Positions 55,989 to 64,000 of a DNA stretch of 64,000 nucleotides are shown here, one piece after another. The notes under the pieces were generated by a model, which worked only from the letters and a program-made list of their open reading frames with translations, was not told where the DNA came from and did not search any database. The stretch is from Planctomycetaceae bacterium. Lineage in GTDB: Bacteria; Planctomycetota; Planctomycetia; Planctomycetales; Planctomycetaceae. How positions within the stretch are numbered: position 1 is the first letter of the stretch; each line of letters begins with the position of its first letter. Both the position numbers and the translations under genes were made by a program. Location of the stretch: the NCBI GenBank assembly GCA_029259845.1, contig JAJDEI010000016.1, forward strand, positions 1 to 64,000, given 5' to 3'.

Positions 55989-56267
55989 GTCGTTCTCGCT
56001 TCTGCACCGACCGGTGACGTCTCTACAGACCCAGCGGCGGTCGGCTGTCCAACGTTGTTCGGGTCCCGGGCGTGGCCCCCCCCACGACCGATTCGGCAAG
56101 GTTAGGTCTCTGCGAGCATCCGTGGTAGCCTGAATTGCTGAAATCGGATGTCAAACTCCGGTTTCGGGAGGGAAGGGTTGCCGCAACCGGAAGCCACCTG
56201 GGATTCAAGAGCCAGGCTCGTGTCCGCGAATTGGGCACCCGACCCGAAGTCGGGCCGCCCGTCCCGA

Positions 56268-59087
56268 TCATTCGGCGGTCTGCTGCTTGAACAGATTGAA
56301 CATCGGCAGCTTGAGTTGGGGTTCGCGTTCCTTCCGTTCCATGTCCACTTCGGCGTGCAGCACCAGTTCGTTGCCAAGTTTGGTGAAGTCGACTGACGCA
56401 CCGCGGAACCATTCCAGCAGAGGCGACTGGTAATCGGCGGGAAGGCGGCCGCCATCGTGCTGACGGTCGTCACTCGGCCATGCGGTTGATCGCCAATGGG
56501 CGACGCCGTTCTCCTGGTGGAGGGCATACGTGCCGCCCAGAGTGCAGACCAACTCGGTGTCGAGCAGTGAGTTGGCGAGATCGAGCGTCTGTTCCCTCGG
56601 GACCCGGAGTTGTTGCGACAAAGTGTGCAACAGCCGCGCGTTTCCCAGCGATGTCTGCAACGCCCTTGAGTAGTCCATCGACATGACCCAGTTCGCCAGT
56701 TGCGAGTGACTGAGGTCGCCGACACGCAGCCGGATCTGTGCCGGATTCTCGGTCGGGACCGGCTGCAGGTGGGCGGCGGCGTCTGCCAGCACGTCGTGAT
56801 GGAATGACAACGCGGAGAAACCATTCCCCTGCCAGCGCCACAGGCCCAACGGCAGCGGCGAGAATCCGGCGACGTCGGGGGGCGGGGCGACCGGCAGCAG
56901 ATCCAACAGCCCCAACTTGGGCCATGCGCCGAGGAAGCCGGGAGTCGTCTTGAGGAGCCGTAACAGCGACATCCGCCCGGTGGGGATCAGATCGTTCCCG
57001 ACAGGCGTATCCTGCACGCCCAGGAACAGATGATGCGCCGCGATGTTCGGCCACCGCGTCCCCCCCTGAAGCGACATCTGCAACGTCACCACGTCCGCCG
57101 GATTGGATTGGATCGTGACATCGGTCGGCGGCCCCACCAGCGAGAGGATCCAACCGTATTTCTCTTCGACGAGCGGCGAGATGTTGCCGTCGATGACGAC
57201 CCGTTCCATGCGTTCGCCGGGCAGGGCAAACCGCTTGATTCCAACCATCAGCGGGTCCATCTGCCGCCATTGCGATTGGAAGAAGGCGGCCGCTCGTTCG
57301 AACTCGGCGGCTTCGGTTCGTGTTAAAGCAGCGAGGGGCACATCAGGAATGGGATCAGCGAAGCCGCCCGCCTTTCCCGGGACGATGTCGGGTGGTTCGG
57401 TGTGATCAGCCGGGAATCTTGGACCGTCGATAGCAGGACCATCCGCGTTGCCCCGGAGCCTGTCAGCGGGCAGTTCCTCGAATCGGCGACCGTGATTCGG
57501 CAGGAACCGCCCCTCAACGAGATCCTGGACCGTCCCGTGCGGCTTGCCTTCGGCGGCGGCGGCCAGGCCAGCGAGTTGGACCAACTCCTCGCGGGCCACC
57601 TGCTGCAGGCGCCGCGAGAGTCCGACTTGGTACTGCGGGCTCAACAGGGCGTGAAAGAAAGCGGTCGAGAAATACGCGAACACCGTGTCTTCCCGAGAGA
57701 AGGGCAGGACTTCACGGGCGTGCTGAAACTCCCCGGATGTCCCGAGCGCCCCTTGGCCGGCTCCCGCCTCGAAGAACCGTTCGACGATCGCACGGGAGGT
57801 GGTGACGAGATGGTAATCGCCATCGACGGCGTAGAAAGAACGGAGCCGGTTGTCCGGCGTTGACAGGAAGGAGACCTCACGCCCGCCCACCGTGACCGTT
57901 TCCAGCGTCGCGCCGTTCTTCATCTCAGCCTCGAGGGCGGCAGTGCGATCCTGGTCGAAACTCGCCTTGAGAGCGGCGCTGCCCGTTGCCTCGAAGAGCA
58001 TGCCCAGTGCGGCCCCCTCGCGGAGATAGAGGTCGCGGCCGATCAGCGCAACATCGGAAATGACCTGCGGCCCGAGCAGTTCTTTCATCGCCGTTTGCTT
58101 GAGGGCCAGTTGGTATTGAACCTTCTCGTCAAGCTTGGTGTTATGCCCGCGCAGCGTGACCATCTGACCAAGACGTCCGCCGTAGTCGTCTTTGAGGTGA
58201 TCCATCCATACGTAGTTATCGAAACTTCCGAACCGAACGTAGAAGCACTCCCCAGGGACGTGCATGGCGATCGGTTCGACGTCGATGAGGGGGCGCCCGC
58301 CGGGGACATGTTCGCCACCAAGGACACGTTCGCCGGGGAAATCGTGCGGTTGCCAGTTGATCGCCTCGGGGACCGGAATGTCCGCCAGCTCGGCCGCGCC
58401 CCCGCCGCTGCGCATCATGTCCCGGATCGTGGCCAGCCGCAGGGCTTCCGATCCCAGCAGGAGGTCGGCCGTCTGTTGAAGTTCGCTCTTGGGGACTTCC
58501 TGCATACGGCTGAGCAGCGGCGGCTGAAGTCCTAGCCGGCCGGCCAGCATTTCGGCGAGATAGGTTTCCACCAGCGGCGGGTAATCCCCTCGTGACTGCT
58601 GCGCACGAAGCTGAGCATGATACGCGCGCCACCAGGCAGCGAGCGAGACACGGTGCGCCCGTCCCCGCCGGCGCATGGGAGATACCAGAATCTGCCGCGG
58701 CTCCGGCGTGTAGACGGTGACTTCGAACGGCTCTGTGCCGGTGAAGAGAAACGAGATGTCCAACCGGCTCGGCAACGGCCGCTCGTCGGTTCCCAGGAAT
58801 CTTTCAGCAAGTTCGCCCAGCCGCCCTGTGCTGATGGCCGGGTAATGAACACGACCGTTCGCGTCCGCAATCTCAAGGCCATTCGATTGGAGAAACGTCG
58901 AGTCCGCGTCCGCCGGCAGCGGCAACGAAACATGCGCGACGCCGAACGGCTCACCAATGACCGCTTTGGTCCTCTGCGCAAAAACGCCGGGGACCGATCC
59001 CAGATGACAGGAGGCGACTGCCGTGATGAGGGCGATTCTTGATAGCGACACTTCGGACGACTCCGTTTTTTCGATGACCGACGGCAT
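56268..59087 (-). CDS. Large exported hypothetical protein
   Basis: A 939-aa protein. The N-terminus has a hydrophobic segment (RIALITAVASCHLGSVPGVFA) that looks like a Sec signal. The rest is soluble, without obvious repeats or catalytic motifs. Recognisable landmarks are PMRRRGRAHRVSLAAWW, YVRFGSFDNYVWMDHL and a C-terminal LVLHAEVDMERKEREPQ. I do not recognise a named domain; it resembles the large secreted orphans typical of planctomycetes. It is monocistronic; the next gene upstream diverges after 329 bp. A periplasmic or surface location is inference. Confidence 0.75.
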   Translation of the reverse strand: MPSVIEKTESSEVSLSRIALITAVASCHLGSVPGVFAQRTKAVIGEPFGVAHVSLPLPADADSTFLQSNGLEIADANGRVHYPAISTGRLGELAERFLGTDERPLPSRLDISFLFTGTEPFEVTVYTPEPRQILVSPMRRRGRAHRVSLAAWWRAYHAQLRAQQSRGDYPPLVETYLAEMLAGRLGLQPPLLSRMQEVPKSELQQTADLLLGSEALRLATIRDMMRSGGGAAELADIPVPEAINWQPHDFPGERVLGGEHVPGGRPLIDVEPIAMHVPGECFYVRFGSFDNYVWMDHLKDDYGGRLGQMVTLRGHNTKLDEKVQYQLALKQTAMKELLGPQVISDVALIGRDLYLREGAALGMLFEATGSAALKASFDQDRTAALEAEMKNGATLETVTVGGREVSFLSTPDNRLRSFYAVDGDYHLVTTSRAIVERFFEAGAGQGALGTSGEFQHAREVLPFSREDTVFAYFSTAFFHALLSPQYQVGLSRRLQQVAREELVQLAGLAAAAEGKPHGTVQDLVEGRFLPNHGRRFEELPADRLRGNADGPAIDGPRFPADHTEPPDIVPGKAGGFADPIPDVPLAALTRTEAAEFERAAAFFQSQWRQMDPLMVGIKRFALPGERMERVVIDGNISPLVEEKYGWILSLVGPPTDVTIQSNPADVVTLQMSLQGGTRWPNIAAHHLFLGVQDTPVGNDLIPTGRMSLLRLLKTTPGFLGAWPKLGLLDLLPVAPPPDVAGFSPLPLGLWRWQGNGFSALSFHHDVLADAAAHLQPVPTENPAQIRLRVGDLSHSQLANWVMSMDYSRALQTSLGNARLLHTLSQQLRVPREQTLDLANSLLDTELVCTLGGTYALHQENGVAHWRSTAWPSDDRQHDGGRLPADYQSPLLEWFRGASVDFTKLGNELVLHAEVDMERKEREPQLKLPMFNLFKQQTAE

Positions 59088-59416
59088 CCCCGCGGATTGC
59101 CGTCATGGACGCGGTCCCGCGAAACACGCACTGGACCGTCGTTGGGCCGATTGACGGTGCGGCCACGCCGAGGCGATATTTTACTGCAACTCGGTTGACC
59201 AGCGCAAGGGGGCGGTGGGTCGCTTTTGGACGGTCCGTCTTCGGAGGCGGTGGCCGCCCCCCCAAAACGTGGTCAACCGGCTCGCCGGCCAAGTCGTGTG
59301 ACTGGCGCAAAAAACAGTGCAGGAACGTTGCAAACGCGCCATAAACCGCCTAAACTACACAAACGCCTTGCGTGCCGCAGTATTCTGAAAACGTCGGAAG
59401 CCAAGTGGGGAAACCA
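59088..59416. other. Divergent intergenic region between two exported orphan genes
   Basis: This 329-bp region should hold the promoters of both flanking genes. I see no secure promoter boxes and no gene. A GTGGGGAAA ribosome-binding site for the right-hand gene is at 59405-59413. Confidence 0.4.
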
Positions 59417-60817
59417 ATGCGCGCGACAACTCTTCTTCGGACTGCTTTTGTTCTGGCGATGCTCGGCAGCATCAGCGTGGCAGGGACCGCGGTTGTCTGG
59501 TCGACCGGCGGGCGGCTGCTGGCGGTCGCAGTGACCGACGCAGACACCTCGGACGCAGACGCGTATTCAGCGGACGTGCTCGAACCGGTGCAGGCGGGCG
59601 ATATCGAGAAGCAGCTGCGCAGCTATCGGGTTCGTCTGCGAGCGGACGGGCGGCTGCCCGGACGCATCAACGTCATCGATCCGGAAACAGGCCTCGTCTC
59701 TCCCGCTCGGGAAATGACGATCGCGTTGTTGCAAAACGGCGAAATCGTGACGGAGGTCCACCCGGGAATTGACGGCGTTTTTGAAGCGGAGGGCGTGGCC
59801 CCGGGGATTTATTCCCTCGTGGGACACGGTGACGAGGGCTACATCGCCTACGGTCTGGAAGTGCTGCCTTCCGAGTTTAACGCCGGCGCTGATGGACGTG
59901 ATGACGACGGGAACCAGCCGGTGGCGTTTCAGGAAGTGGAAGACGAACTACAGATCGACTCACTCGCCGTGCCGCCAACCGACGGACCTTCGGTGTTGAA
60001 TCTGGCGAACGAACACATTCCGGACGAGCTTGTGGCGGCAGCGGATGAGATCGCCGCCGACGGAGTAGCCGTCCCTCCTCCGCCCGCGAACGCGGATGAT
60101 CGTGCTGATCCTGCGGGATCGGCTCGCGCGGCCAATCTGAACCAACATGCCATCCGCCTTGCAGCCGACGGTAGTCTGACAGGCCGCGTGCGGAGTCTCA
60201 GTCCCCAAACCGGACAGCCCGTCCGCATTCGCCGGCTGAATGTTTTTCTGGTCAGGAACAACGAGATCGTGGCCCAGGCACCTGTGACGCCATTGGGCGT
60301 GTTCACGTTCCCGGATCTCGACGAGGGCCTGTACTCCTTTGTTGCTGCCGGGACGGAGGGTTTCGCGGCGTTTTCAATTCGCACGGTGTCAGATGGTTTT
60401 GCCGGCCTCGGTTCTCCCGACGAGCTAATCGTGCCGGTCGCGTTTTCCCCAACCGAGACGACCCCGGTGGCGTTCGCCCAGGGCGGGGGCGGACTCGGAG
60501 GGACGTTGGCATCAATCGCGGACGTTCCCTACCTGCTCGAACTGCTGCAGCAATACTACTCCGGCGGGGGCCCCGGTGGTGGACCTCCCGGTGCCGGTCC
60601 TTTAGGCGGACTTGGCGGACCCGCACCGCCCGGCGGCGGCGGCGGTGGTTTTGGAGGAGGACCTGGAGGAGGTGCTGGTGCCGGCGGCGGTGGTTTTGGT
60701 GGTGGCGGCGGATTGGGGGCTCTGCTGGGTCTGGCAGCGCTAGGAGCCGCAGCAGCCGCACTGGGCAATGACAACAATAATAACAGCCCGCAAATCATCA
60801 GTCCGGCGAACCCGTAA
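59417..60817 (+). CDS. Exported protein with duplicated domain and Gly-rich, DNNNN-tailed C-terminus
   Basis: A 466-aa protein. A signal peptide (LLRTAFVLAMLGSISVAGTA) is followed by two copies of an 80-residue beta-rich domain. They share RLRADGRLPGR / RLAADGSLTGR, then ALLQNGEIV / FLVRNNEIV, and GIYSLVGHGDEGYIAY / GLYSFVAAGTEGFAAF. The domain resembles carboxypeptidase-regulatory/Cna-B-like folds. The C-terminus is a long Gly/Pro-rich segment, a hydrophobic Leu/Ala helix (GALLGLAALGAAAAALG) and the tail NDNNNNSPQIISPANP. A cell-surface protein is likely. The start is the ATG at MRATTLLRTA. Function unknown. Confidence 0.8.
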   Translation: MRATTLLRTAFVLAMLGSISVAGTAVVWSTGGRLLAVAVTDADTSDADAYSADVLEPVQAGDIEKQLRSYRVRLRADGRLPGRINVIDPETGLVSPAREMTIALLQNGEIVTEVHPGIDGVFEAEGVAPGIYSLVGHGDEGYIAYGLEVLPSEFNAGADGRDDDGNQPVAFQEVEDELQIDSLAVPPTDGPSVLNLANEHIPDELVAAADEIAADGVAVPPPPANADDRADPAGSARAANLNQHAIRLAADGSLTGRVRSLSPQTGQPVRIRRLNVFLVRNNEIVAQAPVTPLGVFTFPDLDEGLYSFVAAGTEGFAAFSIRTVSDGFAGLGSPDELIVPVAFSPTETTPVAFAQGGGGLGGTLASIADVPYLLELLQQYYSGGGPGGGPPGAGPLGGLGGPAPPGGGGGGFGGGPGGGAGAGGGGFGGGGGLGALLGLAALGAAAAALGNDNNNNSPQIISPANP

Positions 60818-60893
60818 TCCTCGGAGCGAGAAGACGGCCAAGTCGCCCGTCCTTGTTCGCAAATGCGGGTTGCGGGTCAGTCAGTCCGTGCGG

Positions 60894-62138
60894 TCAAAAG
60901 ACGGAGAGCAGTAACAGCTGCGACGACCGAGTGAGCCATTGGCGTTCGGCCCCGGTCAGTCGTCCGAGCCGGATCGCGTTGCCCGTCTTGGCGTAGACCT
61001 GCGAGACGAAGAAGCGTTGCAGGCCGTTGATCGACCTCTCCCCGGTCCGGTCCGCTTCCAGTACCAGTTCGGTAATGCGATGAATGGCGCTCGCTTCGGC
61101 GAGGTCCGGAGCAACTTCGTCCGACCACTCCGGCGCGTCGTCGGAATCTGCGACCAGGACCGCGATCGACAGCACCACGCGGCTCACCCGGGCGACTTTT
61201 TCGTAGTCGATCAGCTCAGCGACGTCGCGCGGCGTGTGGTAGTCGCCATGTTGGCCGGTCGAGAAAAACAGGAACGGGATCTTCCGATCACGAAACGGAC
61301 CGTAATCGCTGCGGGTCCCGATGAGGTCGATCCCCAGCCGCGCGAGTTCGAGACCCTCCGGGACCGGGGTTTCGTCAAGAACCGTCTGTAGATGGGGGGC
61401 CCGTTCGCTACCGAGGACGAAGACCGTCGGCAGGTCCAGATTGCCCAGCGAGCGACCGATCATGTCGGCGGTGATAAACAGCTTCAACCGGTCCAGCGGC
61501 CAGGGAGGATGGGACGCAAACCATCGGGACCCCCACAGCATCTCCTCTTCGAGATCGAAGCCGACGAACACCAGACTTCGCCTCGGCTTGACGGTCATTG
61601 CGGCGATCTCCCGCGCCGTCTCCAGCATCATGGCGACGCCGCTCGCGTTGTCGTCGGCTCCAGGATAGACCTCGCCCCCTCGCACTCCCAGATGATCGTA
61701 ATGGGCGCTGATGATGACGAACTCGTCCTTAAGTTTCGGATCGCTGCCCGGGATCCAGCCGCCGACATTGATGCCGATCACCGGCGGATCGGCGTCCGCC
61801 GCCCGGTTTGCGCCGGGAATCGGTTGATCGTAGCTGTCGTCGGCAAACAGCGGCTCCAGCCCCAGTTCCTCGAAGCGGTCCCTGAGGTACTTGGCGGCGA
61901 TTGCTCGTTGCGGCCCGCCGCGTCCTTGCAACGCGGGACTGGCGAGGAACTCGATGTGTGGCCTGACCTCGGCGGCTGTCACCGGAGGCACCGTTGCGGC
62001 TGAGCGGACCCGAGCGACTCCCGCCGGAGTCTCCGCAAGAGTGGATCGCGGCGCAGTGGAGCCCCATGTGGCGGCCAGGCTCAGGGTGAGGGCCACTCTG
62101 GCGATCCGGTGCCAACGCAACCTGCTTGTCATCAGCAT
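60894..62138 (-). CDS. Secreted M28-family zinc aminopeptidase
   Basis: A 414-aa exported peptidase. The signal peptide is RIARVALTLSLAATWG. The co-catalytic zinc site of family M28 is complete: His and Asp in ISAHYDHLG, bridging Asp in PGADDNASGVA, Glu-Glu in FDLEEEMLWGS (catalytic base and ligand), Asp in TADMIGR and His in HGDYHTPRD. It probably releases N-terminal amino acids from peptides outside the cytoplasm. The C-terminal 70 residues form a helical extension. The start is the ATG at MLMTSRLRW after CAGGGA; the long upstream frame lacks support. It is convergent with the Gly-rich protein gene. Confidence 0.92.
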   Translation of the reverse strand: MLMTSRLRWHRIARVALTLSLAATWGSTAPRSTLAETPAGVARVRSAATVPPVTAAEVRPHIEFLASPALQGRGGPQRAIAAKYLRDRFEELGLEPLFADDSYDQPIPGANRAADADPPVIGINVGGWIPGSDPKLKDEFVIISAHYDHLGVRGGEVYPGADDNASGVAMMLETAREIAAMTVKPRRSLVFVGFDLEEEMLWGSRWFASHPPWPLDRLKLFITADMIGRSLGNLDLPTVFVLGSERAPHLQTVLDETPVPEGLELARLGIDLIGTRSDYGPFRDRKIPFLFFSTGQHGDYHTPRDVAELIDYEKVARVSRVVLSIAVLVADSDDAPEWSDEVAPDLAEASAIHRITELVLEADRTGERSINGLQRFFVSQVYAKTGNAIRLGRLTGAERQWLTRSSQLLLLSVF

Positions 62139-62515
62139 GTTTTCGCATCCCTGCGTGTTGGTTCCCTTCCGGCTCCGCGACCGTCGGGTTTCGATCGTTT
62201 CGATCTGGGTGGTCTGGATTCGGGTGGTCGTGGGGATTGTACGGAAAATGACTGTTCTGGCGACTCCAATCTGACCGATGACAAATGCGATGGCGGACAT
62301 TCGTGTGCCCGTCCTCCGACCCAGCGTGGCCGGCTTGTCACAACGCAGACGGATCAGTGCCTTTCGACGGTCGTACGGGAGAGACGTGAGATGCGTTTCT
62401 CCTCTGTCGCAAGGTTGCGAACTCCGTAACAACAAAGCCGGGACAGTTTCGAGCCCGGACGAACCATACACCCCGGCAGGGGCGGGAACCGTCCGTCACT
62501 GAGGAGAATCCACAG
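62139..62515. other. Divergent intergenic region
   Basis: This 377-bp region lies between the peptidase and the Tyr-rich secreted protein gene. A strong ribosome-binding site GAGGAGAAT precedes the right-hand gene at 62501-62509. I see no gene or clear promoter boxes. Confidence 0.4.
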
Positions 62516-62821
62516 ATGGCCAAGCGGAAAGTCATTCAGGGGCTGCTCATCGTCGCGGCAATCGTGACGGGCAGCGTGATCACCAGCACCGACGCCCAAG
62601 CCGCCGGCCAGGGACAGCCGAACGACTGGCAGCGGTTCTACTACTACCCTTACGTGTATTACCCCCAGAACTTCCGCCAACTGCCGGAGAGCTACGACCA
62701 TATGTACTACCGGTACCCGGTCGAAAAGCAGATTCCGGTCTACCGCCAGGACTGGCACAACTTCTATCCGACGGAACGCCCCTATCACAGCGGGCACCAC
62801 TACATCCTCGACGTGTTCTGA
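62516..62821 (+). CDS. Small exported Tyr-rich protein
   Basis: A 101-aa protein. The signal peptide is KVIQGLLIVAAIVTGSVI with cleavage near AQA-AG. The mature part is dense in Tyr, Pro, His and Arg (RFYYYPYVYYPQNF, then DHMYYRYPVEK and PYHSGHHYILDVF), with about 15 Tyr in 72 residues. It has a strong ribosome-binding site. I recognise no family by function; similar small Tyr-rich exported proteins occur in planctomycetes. A structural or cell-wall role is inference from composition. Confidence 0.8.
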   Translation: MAKRKVIQGLLIVAAIVTGSVITSTDAQAAGQGQPNDWQRFYYYPYVYYPQNFRQLPESYDHMYYRYPVEKQIPVYRQDWHNFYPTERPYHSGHHYILDVF

Positions 62822-62973
62822 GACGTTGGGAATCAAGGGGTCGGTCAAGACGCCGTCGAACTGGCAACAATGGCCGGACGGCCTGGTTGGCGGGGCGCGA
62901 CCCCATCTGAGGCCCAACGGGCCAATGAGGATTGATTGCGTCCGCATTCGGTGAACGCCAAGGGGGGGCCCAG

Positions 62974-63720
62974 GTGATCACGAAAGAACTGGTTGTCGTC
63001 ACGGGGATGGGCCGGAGTGGGTCCAAGTTCCTCTCAACACTGTTGAACCAAGCGGGGAACGCGGTTTCGAGACACGAGTCGATCGGTGATTCGGCGTTTG
63101 TTTCGATCAGCTACTACCGTCCGCAGCACCCCTTGGTGGCCGCGCAGTTGCGTGAGGGCTTCCGACGGGCCGAGACGGATTTTTCCTCTGCCGACCGATG
63201 TGTCGTGGTCGAACCGGGGCTGCGGTACGTGATTCCGGTTGTGCAGCAGGTGTCGCCCGCTGCCCGCTGTTTGCATCTGGTCCGCAACGGTCGGGCGGTC
63301 GTACAATCGATGCAGCGTCGCAAGTTCCTGACGAAGCGGGACCCTCATTTGCCGTGTACGCCCTGTGAGCCGGTCGCATTTGTGCAATGGCAGAAATCCG
63401 ACCGCTTTGGACGCTTGTGCTGGTATTGGGCCGATTCTGTCCGCCGCTTACTCGGCCAGGGGGTCAAGACGATTCAGCTCGAGCGTCTTGTGAGCGACTA
63501 CGAATACCTTGACGCCGAATTGCTCCAACCGACGGGAATCGCGTTGTCCAAATCCGAGTGGACCAACCAGCGTGACCGTCGCATCAATCGCAGCGGTATG
63601 AGGTTGCGATTGAAGTCGTGGATCGGCCGGCGTCCGCGCAACCAAACATGGAGCGCTGATCGCGAGCGGCAGTTTCGCGAGGTGTGCGGCGAAGTGATGG
63701 AGACGTTGGACTACTCCTGA
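62974..63720 (+). CDS. Sulfotransferase-family protein (PAPS-type fold)
   Basis: A 248-aa protein. The N-terminal 5'-phosphosulfate loop reads VVVTGMGRSGSKFLSTLL. A second conserved element, HLVRNGRAVVQSMQ, corresponds to the 3'-phosphate-binding region of sulfotransferases. The rest is basic and compact. It should transfer sulfate from PAPS to an unknown acceptor (glycan or small molecule), although such loops also occur in related kinases. The GTG start at 62974 has AGGGGGG six bases upstream; a TTG further upstream is possible. It precedes recO by 210 bp. Confidence 0.85.
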   Translation: MITKELVVVTGMGRSGSKFLSTLLNQAGNAVSRHESIGDSAFVSISYYRPQHPLVAAQLREGFRRAETDFSSADRCVVVEPGLRYVIPVVQQVSPAARCLHLVRNGRAVVQSMQRRKFLTKRDPHLPCTPCEPVAFVQWQKSDRFGRLCWYWADSVRRLLGQGVKTIQLERLVSDYEYLDAELLQPTGIALSKSEWTNQRDRRINRSGMRLRLKSWIGRRPRNQTWSADRERQFREVCGEVMETLDYS

Positions 63721-63930
63721 CACGCTGCCCAAGCTCTCGACATGATCCACGTGCCGTGCACGCCATGTCCGTCTTTCAACCGGCCCACATTCGAACACGC
63801 CGCGATGGCCGCACAGGCTCTCGCGGCGTGCTTGCGTTGGTGCGGACGGTTGATCGGTTGGGGACGATCGAGGATGGTTGGAAGGGAGGAGATGAAACCC
63901 GCCAACCGCCAAGAGCCATAGGCCACCGTC

Positions 63931-64000
63931 ATGGAAAAGACCGATGCCCTTGTGATTCGCCTGGCCGACTGGAGCGAGTCGAGCCGGGTGGTCACGCTGT
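63931..64000 (+). CDS. recO: DNA repair protein RecO, 5' end only
   Basis: The first 23 codons of a gene that runs off the window. They read MEKTDALVIRLADWSESSRV and then VTL, which matches the RecO N-terminal OB-fold start (ALV-x4-DW-x-E-S/T-SR-VTL). RecO works with RecF and RecR to load RecA at gaps. The call rests on this short stretch. Confidence 0.8.
   Translation, partial: MEKTDALVIRLADWSESSRVVTL

Overview
The window is high-GC bacterial DNA that almost certainly comes from a planctomycete (Planctomycetota). The lineage markers are a paired DUF1587/1595/1592/1588/1585 cytochrome-like protein and DUF1552 protein, an FGly sulfatase, orphan secreted proteins (a 939-aa protein, a Gly-rich protein ending in DNNNN-SP, a Tyr-rich 101-aa protein), and several families of short intergenic repeats. 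No transposase, phage gene, CRISPR array or rRNA was found. One complete tRNA (Gly-GCC) and one 5' half of a tRNA-Phe are present.

Region 1-1144 has no credible protein gene. It holds the tRNA-Phe fragment and a strong hairpin.

Region 1145-23888 is a dense signal-transduction island. Reading leftward from 14324 there is a complete chemosensory cluster: CheW, a soluble triple-PAS chemoreceptor, CheR, a 1083-aa CheA with two HPt domains, a CheC-type phosphatase, CheD, CheY, CheB and a further response regulator, followed by a free HPt protein and a hybrid kinase. Divergently to the right are a single-receiver regulator, a DUF454 membrane protein, a second hybrid kinase, a 1521-aa MASE1/PAS/GAF kinase and a FixJ-type regulator. 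No flagellar or pilus gene is present, so the output is unknown. Both hybrid kinases carry a degenerate N-terminal receiver.

Region 24581-37000 is metabolic and of mixed content: an HpaI-type aldolase, a small coiled-coil protein, a NirJ/SPASM-like radical SAM enzyme translationally coupled to a small membrane protein and divergent from an Rrf2 regulator, the DUF1592/DUF1552 pair, a phytanoyl-CoA dioxygenase-like oxygenase, an epimerase-like protein lacking the usual catalytic Lys, and a sulfatase.

Region 37461-44000 holds a ribulokinase and a fucose/arabinose isomerase-like enzyme (a pentose/deoxyhexose route), an atypical small ORF, and a secreted isochorismatase-like hydrolase followed by a Tat-exported NodB-type deacetylase.

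Region 44110-64000 is mainly housekeeping: tRNA-Gly, trigger factor, a BamA-type Omp85 protein, a Gfo/Idh/MocA oxidoreductase, an aquaporin, MutY, DapF, ATP-dependent PEP carboxykinase, secreted orphans, an M28 peptidase, a sulfotransferase-like protein and the start of RecO.

The most notable structure that is not a gene is a 125-bp palindromic, MITE-like element present in three near-identical copies (3484, 15293, 33592). Its terminal inverted repeat TAGCAGCCCGTTGAAAAAC begins with TA. In one copy that terminus supplies the stop codon of the neighbouring response regulator.
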